64,000 nucleotides of DNA. Origin: Variovorax sp. J2L1-78. GTDB taxonomy: Bacteria; Pseudomonadota; Gammaproteobacteria; Burkholderiales; Burkholderiaceae_C. Positions 17,978 to 25,708 of this stretch are shown here, piece by piece. The stretch's first letter is position 1. Every line of letters starts with the position of its first letter. A program made the translations under genes and the position numbers. The notes under the pieces are model-generated. The model had not been told where the DNA came from and searched no databases. It saw only the letters and a list, made by a program, of their open reading frames with translations. Location of the stretch: NCBI RefSeq assembly GCF_030317205.1, contig NZ_JASZYB010000003.1:620001-684000 (forward strand), read 5' to 3'.

Positions 17978-19396
17978 TCAGGCCGGCAGGTAGCCGGTGC
18001 GCGCGGTGCTGAAGAAGGGCGCCGCGCGCCGGTCGATGGCGTCGTCCGCCGCGGTGGTCGGCAGGTTCACCAGCGTCGTCGCGGCTGCGGCATGGCGGCG
18101 GAAGTGCAGCGCGTGGCGCAGCGACTGGGTGCACAGCGCGGCGCTCAGGGCGTCGGGCGTGTCGTTGGCGAGCGCGAGTGCGTCCTCGTAGTCCACCGCA
18201 CGCAGCACGCAGGCGATGGGGCCGAACAGGGCTTCACGCGCGATGCGATGCGTCGGCCGCGCGAGGAAGAGCGCCGGGCTCATGTAGTGGCCGGGCGTTG
18301 CACGCGTGATCGCTTCACCGCCCCAGACGCGTTCCGCGCCTTCGCCCTGCGCCAGCTGCACCTGCTCGAGGTTGCGCGCCAGTTCGGCCGCGTCGGGCAG
18401 CGGGCCGAGCGCGGTGTCGCGTTCGAGCGCATGGCCCACCGGCAGTGTCGCCAGCCGCTCGCGCAGCCGCGCCACGAAGGCATCGTGCAACGACGCCTCG
18501 ACCACGATGCGGCTCGAGGCGCTGCCGCGGTGGCCATTGACGCCGTACGCGCCCTGCACCGCGCAATCGATCGCCTGCGCGAGGTCGGCGTCGGCCAGCA
18601 CCACCAGCGTGTTGAGGCCGCCGGTGTCGAGCCGCAACCGAAGGCGCCGGGCCGTGGCCGCGAGCCGCACGCGCTCGGCCCTGGCGGCGGAACCGACGAA
18701 GCTGAGCGCCTGCACCTGCGGGTTGTCGACCAGCGCCTGGCCGAGTGCGCGGCCGCTGCCCATCAGCAGGTTGAAGGTGCCGGCAGGCAGCGCCGCACGG
18801 CTGACGATGTCGGCCAGCGCCCAGCCGCAGGCCGGCACCCGTTCGGCCGGCTTGAAGACCACGCTGTTGCCGGCGGCGAGTGCCTCGGCCACCTGTGCGG
18901 CAGGGATCGCGAGCGGGTTGCTCCACGGCGTGATCACCCCGACGACGCCGACCGGCGCATGCGACACGTCGGCCTGCAGGCCGGCGCGCATAACGGCCCG
19001 CGTGCCCCAGCCGTCGCCCGCGCCGTGCCGCAGGGCCTCGCCGGCCAGGAACTTCACGCTGCGCCCGGCCTGCACCGCTTCGGCGACCGCGTCCGTCAGG
19101 GGCTTGCCCGTCTCGCGGGCGATCAGCAGGCCCAGCGCGTCGCGGCGTTCGAGGAGCTCGCTGCCGATGCGGTCGAGGACGTCGGCGCGCCGCTGTGGCG
19201 TGCTGCGGGCCCAGTGCGGGAAGGCGTCGGCGGCGGCCCGTACCGCGCGCTCGGCCTGGTGGCGGTCGGCGCGGGCGTACTCGGCCACGACCTCGCGGGT
19301 GTCGGACGGGTTCACGCTGACACCGGTCGTCGCGCTGGTTTCCCAGCGGCCGTTGATGTACTGCCGAACGTTCTGCTGAATCTCGCCGTGTCTCAC
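17978..19396 (-). CDS. aldehyde dehydrogenase homologue lacking the catalytic Cys (pseudoenzyme or decaying gene)
   Basis: This 472-residue protein resembles 2-ketoglutarate semialdehyde dehydrogenases over its whole length (GVITPWSNPLAIPAAQVAEA, VVFKPAERVP, LPAGTFNLLMGSG). Key residues are changed. The general-base motif ELGGKN reads LDTGGLN, with Asp at 257. The catalytic motif GQRCTASSR reads GHRGSASSR, with Gly at 291 (codon GGC at 18526-18524; TGC needs one base change). The usual C-terminal FGGxKxSxxGxREQG block is absent, yet the final FFSTARTGYLPA still matches the family end, so an internal segment appears deleted. The frame is intact. The GTG start at 19396 follows AGAGG. It is the first gene of the sugar operon. 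Confidence 0.85.
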   Translation of the reverse strand: MRHGEIQQNVRQYINGRWETSATTGVSVNPSDTREVVAEYARADRHQAERAVRAAADAFPHWARSTPQRRADVLDRIGSELLERRDALGLLIARETGKPLTDAVAEAVQAGRSVKFLAGEALRHGAGDGWGTRAVMRAGLQADVSHAPVGVVGVITPWSNPLAIPAAQVAEALAAGNSVVFKPAERVPACGWALADIVSRAALPAGTFNLLMGSGRALGQALVDNPQVQALSFVGSAARAERVRLAATARRLRLRLDTGGLNTLVVLADADLAQAIDCAVQGAYGVNGHRGSASSRIVVEASLHDAFVARLRERLATLPVGHALERDTALGPLPDAAELARNLEQVQLAQGEGAERVWGGEAITRATPGHYMSPALFLARPTHRIAREALFGPIACVLRAVDYEDALALANDTPDALSAALCTQSLRHALHFRRHAAAATTLVNLPTTAADDAIDRRAAPFFSTARTGYLPA

Positions 19397-19462
19397 CGGG
19401 GCACCTCTCGTGCGCTTGTCTCGTTGTTCTTCGTCGTTCTTGGAAGCGGCGGCCAGTCTAAA

Positions 19463-19489
19463 AATGATTTGGTTATCGATCCAATCATT
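19463..19489. promoter_or_regulatory. probable GbpR operator between the divergent sugar operon and its LysR gene
   Basis: AATGATTTGG at 19463-19472 and CCAATCATT at 19481-19489 form an almost perfect inverted repeat around TTATCGAT. It lies in the 137-bp AT-rich gap between the operon start (19396) and the LysR gene (19534), the usual place for a LysR-type recognition site. ATCGATATCGATCGA follows at about 19500-19514 and may be an additional contact region. Confidence 0.55.
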
Positions 19490-19533
19490 TTTTCGTCAAA
19501 ATCGATATCGATCGACGGATTCTGGAAAACCCC

Positions 19534-20493
19534 ATGACCACCACCCACTGGTTCATCCGCGCCCGCCTCAAGACGCGCCAGCTTCTCCTGCTGGTGGCGC
19601 TGGCCGAGGAGGGCAACATCCACCGCGCGGCGCAGGTGCTGAACATGACGCAGCCGGCCGCTTCCAAGCTGCTGAAGGATCTGGAAGACGTGCTCGAAGT
19701 ACCGCTCTTCGAGCGCCTGCCGCGCGGCATGCGGCCCACCTGGTACGGCGAAACCATGATCCGCCACGCGCGGGTCGCGCTGGGCAGCCTCAACCAGGCG
19801 CACGACGAACTGCAGGCGCTCAAGGCCGGCAGCTACGGCCAGGTGAATGTCGGCGCCATCACGTCACCGGCGCTCGCACTGCTGCCCCCGGCGGTGGCGA
19901 CAGTCAAGCGCGAGCAGCCGAACCTGCGGGTCTCGCTCGAGATCGAGACCAGCCCGGTGCTGCTGGAGCGGCTGGAGCAGGGCAAGCTCGACATCCTCGT
20001 GGCCCGCCTGTCGGAGGAGCACGACAAGTCGCAGCTGCGCTACCAGGCGCTCACCGAGGAGCTGGTCTGCGCCGTGGTGCGGCCGGGCCATCCGCTGCTG
20101 GGGACGTCGGGACTGGCGCTGCGCGACGTGGTCAACGCCAGCTGGATCGTGCCGCCGGCGGGCAGCGTGCTGCGGCACCGCTTCGAGCTCATGTTCCAGG
20201 AAGACGGGTTGGCGCCGCCGATCAACACGGTCGAGACCGCCGCGCTGCTCTTCATCACCCGCATGCTGCAGCAGAGCGACATGCTGGCGGTGCTCGCGGC
20301 CGACGTGGCGCGCTACTACGCGGCGCACGGCATCGTGGCGCTGCTGCCGCTGGAGATGCCCTGCCACATGGACAACTTCGGCCTCATCACCCGCACCGAC
20401 CGGCTGCTCTCGCCGGCCGCGAAGGTCATGCTGCGGGCGCTGCAGGCGGCCAGCCTGCCGGTCTACAACCGCAAGCTGGCGCTGGCCGACTGA
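19534..20493 (+). CDS. gbpR: LysR-family regulator, GbpR-like
   Basis: A 319-residue LysR protein. The N-terminal winged helix-turn-helix (about 12-70) reads LKTRQLLLLVALAEEGNIHRAAQVLNM then TQPAASKLLKDLE. The effector-binding domain follows from about residue 95. GbpR of Agrobacterium and Azospirillum is a LysR regulator that lies beside and controls chvE; this gene diverges from the chvE-containing operon and has the same unusual N-terminus with RLKTRQL. It probably activates or represses the operon in response to the imported sugar. ATG 19534 is preceded by GGAAAA. Neighbouring context carries much of this call. Confidence 0.85.
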   Translation: MTTTHWFIRARLKTRQLLLLVALAEEGNIHRAAQVLNMTQPAASKLLKDLEDVLEVPLFERLPRGMRPTWYGETMIRHARVALGSLNQAHDELQALKAGSYGQVNVGAITSPALALLPPAVATVKREQPNLRVSLEIETSPVLLERLEQGKLDILVARLSEEHDKSQLRYQALTEELVCAVVRPGHPLLGTSGLALRDVVNASWIVPPAGSVLRHRFELMFQEDGLAPPINTVETAALLFITRMLQQSDMLAVLAADVARYYAAHGIVALLPLEMPCHMDNFGLITRTDRLLSPAAKVMLRALQAASLPVYNRKLALAD

Positions 20494-20552
20494 GTTTTCA
20501 TGGCGCTGCGCACCACCTGTATCGGATGAAACCGGCGCAGCCCAATGCCAGG

Positions 20553-20628
20553 GATACCGCGGAACCGGCTCTGCCGGGCCGCTGGTATCGCCCCCTTGAG
20601 GGGGCAGCGGCGACACGCAGTGCGCCGC
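20553..20628. repeat. three tandem hairpins (REP-like) between convergent genes
   Basis: Three perfect or near-perfect stem-loops sit side by side. The first (20553-20589) pairs GATACC-GCGG-CCGGC with GCCGG-CCGC-GGTATC. The second (20591-20604) pairs CCCCC with GGGGG around TTGA. The third (20607-20628) pairs GCGGCG with CGCCGC. They lie between the 3' ends of the LysR gene and the short-chain dehydrogenase gene, so they may terminate both transcripts although no U tract follows. Similar elements recur in Variovorax and Acidovorax genomes, as far as I recall. Confidence 0.75.
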
Positions 20629-20643
20629 ATCGGGGGTGGGCTG

Positions 20644-21426
20644 CTACACCCAGCCGGCGTCGACGGTGAATTCCTGCGCGGTGCACATCGCCGCGTCGTC
20701 GGACGCGAGGAACAGCACCATGCGGGCGATGTCCTCCGGCATCAGCTTGTCGGGCAGGCACTGGTTGCGCTTGAGCGCCTGCTCGCCTTCGTCGTCCAGC
20801 CACAGCTGGACCTGCCGCTCGGTCATGACCCAGCCGGGCGACACGGTGTTGATGCGGATGCGGTCGCGCCCGAGGTCGACCGCCAGCCCGCGGGTCAGGC
20901 CGTTGACCGACGACTTGGCGATCGCGTAGCAGGGGTAGCCCGAGCCCTTGCCGCGCCAGCCGGTCGAGCCCAGGTTGACGACCGAGCCGAAGCCCAGGCG
21001 CTGCATGCCCGGCACCACCGACTGGATGGCGAAGAGCGCCGGCCGTTCGTTGATGGCCATGCGGTCGTCGTAGTACGCCGGCGTGACCGAGGCCAGCGAA
21101 TGGCGGTCGTCGCTCGCCACGTTGTTGACCAGCACCGCGAAGTCGCCCAATTCGGCAGCCGCATCGGCGATGGCGCCCTGCAGCGACGCGATGTCGCGCA
21201 CGTCGCAGCGGCGCCACCACGGGGCCGGGTGCCCCGCCGCGGCAATCTGCGCGGCCAGCGCGCGGCTGGCCTCTTCGGCGATGTCGACGAAGGCCACGCG
21301 CGCGCCCTGCGCCGCGAAGGCCGACACCATCGCGGCACCGATGCCGCTGCCGCCGCCGGTGATGAAGACCGCGCGGTCGCGCAGGCTGGGGAAGACGGCG
21401 CTCTTCTGAAAGGCGGGTGCGTTCAC
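20644..21426 (-). CDS. short-chain dehydrogenase, probable aldose 1-dehydrogenase (XylB/AraA role)
   Basis: A 260-residue classical SDR enzyme. It has the nucleotide motif TGGGSGIG near residue 20, Asp after the second strand (FVDIAEEASRAL) favouring NAD, NNVASDDRH, the catalytic Ser in NLGST and YAIAK as the YxxxK pair. The pattern, including LFLASDDAAMCTAQEFTVDAGWV at the end, closely resembles Caulobacter D-xylose 1-dehydrogenase. It should oxidise an aldopyranose at C1 to its lactone. GTG 21426 was chosen because GGAG lies six bases upstream; the in-frame TTG at 21438 has no site. It diverges from the lactonase gene. Confidence 0.88.
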   Translation of the reverse strand: MNAPAFQKSAVFPSLRDRAVFITGGGSGIGAAMVSAFAAQGARVAFVDIAEEASRALAAQIAAAGHPAPWWRRCDVRDIASLQGAIADAAAELGDFAVLVNNVASDDRHSLASVTPAYYDDRMAINERPALFAIQSVVPGMQRLGFGSVVNLGSTGWRGKGSGYPCYAIAKSSVNGLTRGLAVDLGRDRIRINTVSPGWVMTERQVQLWLDDEGEQALKRNQCLPDKLMPEDIARMVLFLASDDAAMCTAQEFTVDAGWV

Positions 21427-21457
21427 GGATGTCTCCAAATCTGATGTATTGCAATTT

Positions 21458-21475
21458 GCATATCAATGGATATGC
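21458..21475. promoter_or_regulatory. operator-like perfect inverted repeat between dehydrogenase and lactonase genes
   Basis: GCATATC-AATG-GATATGC is an exact seven-base inverted repeat in the 138-bp divergent promoter region. The sequence around it is AT-rich, and a partly similar CAATATCAATATG lies at about 21490-21502. Fourteen bases upstream, ATGTATTGCAAT (21444-21455) recurs nearly unchanged at two other promoters in this window. The bound regulator is unknown. Confidence 0.5.
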
Positions 21476-21564
21476 GTATTCATGTTTTCCAATATCAATA
21501 TGCCCTGATACGATCCGCCGCGTCAAGGACCCGCAGCGGTCCGACTGCCGAACCGGAGACATCC

Positions 21565-22488
21565 ATGACCGCGCCTGCCCCCGTGCCCTCGACGCCCCGA
21601 CCCCTGGGCGAGGCTCGCTGCCTCTGGCCCGCCCAGGCCATCCTGGGCGAAGGCACGCTGTGGTCGCCGCGCGAGCGCGCGCTCTACTGGGTCGACATCC
21701 TCGAACGCACATTGCACTGCTGGCAGGCCGACGACGGCGCGCGCCGGAGCTGGCATTTCGACGAAGAGATCTCCGCGGTGGCCGAGCGCGCGAATGCCCC
21801 GGGCCTGCTGGTCACGCTGCGCCGCGGCTTCGCCTTCTTCGACCCGGCCCAGCCGGAACGCGCGCCGGCCTACCTGCACCAGCCCGAGCCGTTGCTGCCC
21901 GGCAACCGCTTCAACGACGGCAAGTGCGACGCGCAAGGGCGCTTCTGGGGCGGCACCATGGACTTCGCCTGCGAGGCGCCGACCGGCGCGCTCTACCGCT
22001 TCGACCCTGATGGCCGGTGCACGCGCCATGCGCAGGGCTTCGCGGTCACCAACGGGCCGACCTGGTCGGCCGACGGCCGCACGCTGTACTTCAACGACAC
22101 GGTGCAGGGCCGCGTGCTGGCCTACGACTTTGACCCGGATGCCGGCACGCTGGCCAACGAGCGCGAGTGGCTGCGCTTCGCGCCCGGCGACGGCGTGCCC
22201 GACGGCATGACGACCGATGCGGCCGGGCGGCTCTGGATCGCCCACTGGGGCGGCGCCTGCGTGAGCTGCCACGACCCAGCGAGCGCCGCGGAGCTGTGCC
22301 GCATCGTGCTGCCGACCTCGCACATCACCAACTGCGCCTTCGGTGGCGACGACTTCTGCACGCTGTTCATCACCAGCGCCTGCAGCGGCCTCGGCGATGC
22401 GCAACGCGTGGCCGAGCCGCTGGCCGGCGGTTTGTTCTCGGTGCGCATCGACAGCCCCGGGCTGCCGGCGCCACGGTTCGGCGGCTGA
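21565..22488 (+). CDS. SMP-30/gluconolactonase-family sugar lactonase
   Basis: A 307-residue six-bladed beta-propeller lactonase. Metal ligands expected in the family are visible: Glu in AILGEGTLWSP, Asn in PGNRFNDGKCD, Asn in VTNGPTWSADG and Asp in GVPDGMTTDAAG. GALYRFDPDG and RTLYFNDTVQGRVLAYDFD are propeller repeats. It should hydrolyse the sugar lactone made by the divergent dehydrogenase, giving the aldonate for the IlvD-type dehydratase at 7.4 kb. ATG 21565 follows GGAGA; an upstream in-frame ATG at 21466 lies inside the promoter region and was rejected. It ends 15 bases before the convergent galM gene. Confidence 0.9.
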   Translation: MTAPAPVPSTPRPLGEARCLWPAQAILGEGTLWSPRERALYWVDILERTLHCWQADDGARRSWHFDEEISAVAERANAPGLLVTLRRGFAFFDPAQPERAPAYLHQPEPLLPGNRFNDGKCDAQGRFWGGTMDFACEAPTGALYRFDPDGRCTRHAQGFAVTNGPTWSADGRTLYFNDTVQGRVLAYDFDPDAGTLANEREWLRFAPGDGVPDGMTTDAAGRLWIAHWGGACVSCHDPASAAELCRIVLPTSHITNCAFGGDDFCTLFITSACSGLGDAQRVAEPLAGGLFSVRIDSPGLPAPRFGG

Positions 22489-22495
22489 AGCGCTC

Positions 22496-22513
22496 GCTGC
22501 GCGTCAGCGCAGC
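22496..22513. terminator. hairpin between convergent lactonase and epimerase genes
   Basis: GCTGCGC-GTCA-GCGCAGC is a perfect seven-base stem in the gap between the lactonase stop (22488) and the galM 3' end. The loop contains the galM stop codon. It could act as a bidirectional terminator, but there is no U tract. Confidence 0.4.
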
Positions 22514-23571
22514 AGGCCGAAGCAGTGCAGCGTGCGGCTGCTGAAGCGCTCACCGGGCCGTAGCACCGTCGACGGGAATCCCGGCTGGTTGGGCGAATCG
22601 GGAAAGTGCTGCGTCTCGAGGCACAGCCCGTCGCCCTGGCGCACCACCGCGCCCGCGCGGCCGACCAGCGTGCCGTCGAGGAAGTTGCCCGAATAGAACT
22701 GCACGCCGGGCTCGGTGGTGAACACTTCCATCACGCGCCCCGACCCGGCGTGCTCGAGCCGCGCGGCCAGCGCCATACCGGTGGCGGGCCGGTCGAGCAC
22801 CCAGTTGTGGTCGTAGCCGCGTGCGCGCACCAGCTGCTCGTGTGGGCTGCGGATGCGCTCGCCGATGCGCGTCGGCGTGCGGAAGTCGAAGGGCGTGCCG
22901 GCCACCTGCGCCACGCCGGTGGGGATGAGCGAGGCGTCGACCGGCGTGTAGCGGCTGGCCGGCAGCGTCAGCACATGGTCGAGCACCGAGCCGCTGCCCG
23001 CGAGGTTGAAGTAGTCGTGGTGGCTCAGGTTCAGCACCGTGGGCCGGTCGGTCTCGGCGCTGTAGTCGATGCGCCAGCCCTGCTCGGCGTCGAGCGTGTA
23101 GCGCAGCTCCACCGTGAGGCGGCCGGGGTAGCCTTCTTCGCCGTCGGGGCTGACGCGGCGCAGCGCGATGGCGACTTCGCCCGGCACGCCGGTGTCGACC
23201 GGCGCGATGTCCCACCAGCGCGCGCCGAAGCCGCACAGGCCGCCGTGCAGCGAATTCGGACCGTCGTTCACCGGCAGCTGGAAGGCTTCGCCGTCGAGCG
23301 TGAAGCGGCCTGCGGCGATGCGGTTGGCATAGCGGCCGACGATGGTGCCGAAGTGCGGGTTGCGCGCGACGTAGTCGGCGAGCGTGGGCAGGCCGAGCAC
23401 GACGCTGCTGCTTTCGCCGTTGCGGTCGGGCACTTCCAGCGACGTCACGATGCCGCCGACGTTGATGGCGCTCAGGCGTAGGCCGCGGCCATTGTCCAGC
23501 GTGTATTGCGTGACCGCCCGGCCGTCGGCCAGCTGGCCGAACGGTGCTTCGGTGAGGGAAGGGGTCGACAT
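22504..23571 (-). CDS. galM: aldose 1-epimerase (mutarotase)
   Basis: A 355-residue galactose-mutarotase-fold enzyme that interconverts alpha and beta anomers of aldoses in the cytoplasm. Family landmarks are GRYANRIAAGRFTLDG near 84-99, NSLHGG, the catalytic His in LNLSHHDYFNLAGSG, YDHNWVLD, and the catalytic Glu in CLETQHFPDSPNQPGFPS near the end. The start MSTPSLTEAPFG at ATG 23571 fits the family length. It would supply the beta-anomer used by the sugar dehydrogenase, so it belongs functionally with the sugar block. It ends convergently with the lactonase gene and begins 17 bases after the zinc-finger gene. Confidence 0.93.
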   Translation of the reverse strand: MSTPSLTEAPFGQLADGRAVTQYTLDNGRGLRLSAINVGGIVTSLEVPDRNGESSSVVLGLPTLADYVARNPHFGTIVGRYANRIAAGRFTLDGEAFQLPVNDGPNSLHGGLCGFGARWWDIAPVDTGVPGEVAIALRRVSPDGEEGYPGRLTVELRYTLDAEQGWRIDYSAETDRPTVLNLSHHDYFNLAGSGSVLDHVLTLPASRYTPVDASLIPTGVAQVAGTPFDFRTPTRIGERIRSPHEQLVRARGYDHNWVLDRPATGMALAARLEHAGSGRVMEVFTTEPGVQFYSGNFLDGTLVGRAGAVVRQGDGLCLETQHFPDSPNQPGFPSTVLRPGERFSSRTLHCFGLLR

Positions 23572-23588
23572 GCTGGCAGGGCGCGTGA

Positions 23589-23894
23589 TCAGTAGTAGCG
23601 CGGGATCGGGCCGACTTGGGGCGTGGTGTCGGGCAACTCGACCATCACGCGGTCGGTGTAGCACCAGCCCCAGCCTTCGGGCGGGTCGTAGCCTTCGATG
23701 ATCGGATGGCCCGTTTCCTTGTAGTGCGCCCGTGCATGCCGGTTGGGCGAGTCGTCGCAGCAGCCGACGTGGCCGCAGCTGCGGCACAGGCGCAGATGGA
23801 CCCAGGTGCTGCCGGACTTCAGGCATTCCTCGCAGCCGCGCGCGCTGGGCGTGACGTGGTGGATGGTGTCGGTGTGGGTGCAGTGCTTGCTCAT
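23589..23894 (-). CDS. UBP-type zinc-finger domain protein (101 aa)
   Basis: This small protein is almost entirely a zinc finger of the UBP (ubiquitin-hydrolase-associated) type. Cys and His ligands follow the family order: CTHTDTIHHV, GCEECLKSG, LRLCRSCGHVGCCDDSP, then RHARAHYKETGHPII, ending with a Trp-rich part (GWGWCYTD). In eukaryotes this fold binds the ubiquitin C-terminus. Bacteria carry stand-alone versions of unknown function. ATG 23894 was chosen at MSKHCTHTD. It lies between galM and an AraC regulator on the same strand and could be co-transcribed with either. Confidence 0.85.
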   Translation of the reverse strand: MSKHCTHTDTIHHVTPSARGCEECLKSGSTWVHLRLCRSCGHVGCCDDSPNRHARAHYKETGHPIIEGYDPPEGWGWCYTDRVMVELPDTTPQVGPIPRYY

Positions 23895-23907
23895 GCGTGA
23901 TCTTCTT

Positions 23908-24816
23908 TCAGCGGTGAAATGTACGGCGCCAGTGGCCGGGCGGCGCGCCCTCGGCCCGCGAGAACACGCGGGTGAAATGGCTCTGGTCGGCGAAGCCGCA
24001 GGCCGTGGCCACTTCGGCCAGGGGCAGGTCCGACGCGCGCAGCAGCTCGCGGGCGCGCGCCAGGCGTTGCGCCTGCAGCCAGTCGTGCGGCGTCTGGCCG
24101 GTGGCGAGGCGGAAGGCGCGCGTGAAGTGGCTGCGCGAGAGCTGGCAGGCATCGGCGACGTCGGCGATGGCGATGCGGCCGTCGAGGTGGCTGCGCAGCA
24201 TCTCCTTGGCGCGGGCTTCGTGGATCGGCGCCAGGGCCTGCGCGGGGCGCGCCGCCGCCGGCGCCGTGCCGCCGTAGCGGTCGTTCAGATGGATGCCGAT
24301 GGCCAGGCAGAGTTGGTCGACGAAGAGCTGGCTGACCTCGCCCGGCCGCGTGAGCGCCGGCGTGAGCGCGCCCACCAGGTGCGCGAGCACGGGGTCGTCG
24401 GCACCGGCCGCGGCCGTCAGCCCATCGATCCGTGACCGGCCGCTGGCCTGCGCCAGCGCGGCGTGCGACATCTCCAGCAACAGGAAGTCGAAGGGGCTCT
24501 GCATGTCGGCGCGGTAGTCGTCGCCGAAGTTGCGCACGTACACCGCGTTCTGGCCGAAGCCGCAGGCCTCGGCGCGGCGGCCGTGGAGGATGCGCCGCCG
24601 ATGCCCGGCGGACTGCGAGACGCCGACCAGGAAGCCGCGGTTGCTGGCGGGCGTGGCGACATGGCCCAGCCGCGCGTCGTCCGAGCGCTTCCGGTAGAAG
24701 CGGATGCCCGCGCCGGCGAACTCCAGGCTGTCGCTCAGCTGGGCCGACTGGCAGCCGAGCGTGTCGTGCGCTGTCGCGCTGGCAGAGGGCCCCGAGGCCC
24801 ATTTCATATCGTTCAT
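23908..24816 (-). CDS. AraC-family transcriptional regulator
   Basis: A 302-residue regulator with a C-terminal double helix-turn-helix. IADVADACQLSRSHFTRAFR is the first and LAEVATACGFADQSHFTRVF the second. The N-terminal 200 residues form a ligand-sensing domain like those of other members of the AraC/PobR type. ATG 24816 (MNDMKWASG) follows AAGGA; a longer start at 24849 lacks a site. It diverges from the YcaC-like hydrolase gene at 25043 and probably regulates that six-gene cluster. Its architecture is very similar to the AraC protein at 41.9 kb. Confidence 0.88.
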   Translation of the reverse strand: MNDMKWASGPSASATAHDTLGCQSAQLSDSLEFAGAGIRFYRKRSDDARLGHVATPASNRGFLVGVSQSAGHRRRILHGRRAEACGFGQNAVYVRNFGDDYRADMQSPFDFLLLEMSHAALAQASGRSRIDGLTAAAGADDPVLAHLVGALTPALTRPGEVSQLFVDQLCLAIGIHLNDRYGGTAPAAARPAQALAPIHEARAKEMLRSHLDGRIAIADVADACQLSRSHFTRAFRLATGQTPHDWLQAQRLARARELLRASDLPLAEVATACGFADQSHFTRVFSRAEGAPPGHWRRTFHR

Positions 24817-25042
24817 CCGTGATGTCCTTGCATGCGTGAGGCCATTCAAACATCGTTGCGTAACGATCGCGCAAACGGAAAAAAGGCCGCGCCTTTGTTC
24901 AAGCCAGCAGCGCCTGGCCCCCGTAGCCTTCGCACTGCTTTTTCAATGCCCGGCGGCTGTGCATGCCGCCGCCGCCGCGGGGTCTGCCCACTTATGGCAC
25001 GACCCGATCCGCCTGTCATCACCCCTTTGGAAGGACCTCCCC

Positions 25043-25696
25043 ATGCCCATCACCGCCACCCCCACGCCCGGCCCCAAGCTGCTCACCCCCAAGGACCACA
25101 CGCTGGTCATGATCGACTTCCAGTCGCAGATGGCGTTCGCCACGCACTCGATCGACGCCGTCACGCTGCGCAACAACGCCTCGCTGGTCGCCCATGCGGC
25201 CGCCGGCTTCGGCGTGTCGACCATCCTCACGACCGTGGCCGAGAAGAGCTTTTCCGGCCCGATGTTCGACGAGATCAAGGCGGCCTTCCCCGGCCAAGCC
25301 ATGCTCGACCGCACCTCGATGAACACCTGGGAAGATGCCGCCGTGATCAAGAAGATCAACGAGATCGGCAAGACGCGCATCGTGCTGTCGGGCCTGTGGA
25401 CCGGCGTGTGCATCGTCGGGCCGGCCCTGTCGGCCATCGACCAGGGCTTCGAGGTGTACGTGATCGCCGACGCCTGCGGCGACGTGTCGACCGAAGCGCA
25501 CGAGCGCGCCATGCAGCGCATGGTGCAGGCCGGCGCGCAACCCATGACCTCGCTGCAGTACCTGCTGGAGCTGCAACGCGACTGGGCCCGCACCGACAGC
25601 TACGACATGACCACCGGCATCGCCAAGAAGTTCGGCGGCGCGTACGGCCTGGGCATCACCTACGCCAAGACCATGTTCAACGCCCACGAGGGTTGA
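25043..25696 (+). CDS. isochorismatase-like cysteine hydrolase, YcaC type
   Basis: A 217-residue cysteine hydrolase with the isochorismatase fold. Asp25 in LVMIDFQSQM and Cys123 in SGLWTGVCIVGPALSAI fill two catalytic positions. The expected lysine is not obvious: the equivalent region reads MLDRTSMNTWED with Arg90. The sequence follows E. coli YcaC closely (TSMNTWED, GFEVYVIADACG, QAGAQPMT), a family whose substrate is unknown. ATG 25043 follows GGAAGGA. It is the first gene of a tightly packed six-gene cluster, with XapX 12 bases downstream, divergent from an AraC gene. Confidence 0.88.
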   Translation: MPITATPTPGPKLLTPKDHTLVMIDFQSQMAFATHSIDAVTLRNNASLVAHAAAGFGVSTILTTVAEKSFSGPMFDEIKAAFPGQAMLDRTSMNTWEDAAVIKKINEIGKTRIVLSGLWTGVCIVGPALSAIDQGFEVYVIADACGDVSTEAHERAMQRMVQAGAQPMTSLQYLLELQRDWARTDSYDMTTGIAKKFGGAYGLGITYAKTMFNAHEG

Positions 25697-25708
25697 ACGG
25701 AGCGCGTG

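Noticed and set aside
18524..18526. Sequencing error as the reason for Gly at the catalytic Cys of the aldehyde dehydrogenase
   Set aside because: A single base could be an error, but the Glu-to-Asp change and the missing C-terminal block are independent and cannot be explained this way.
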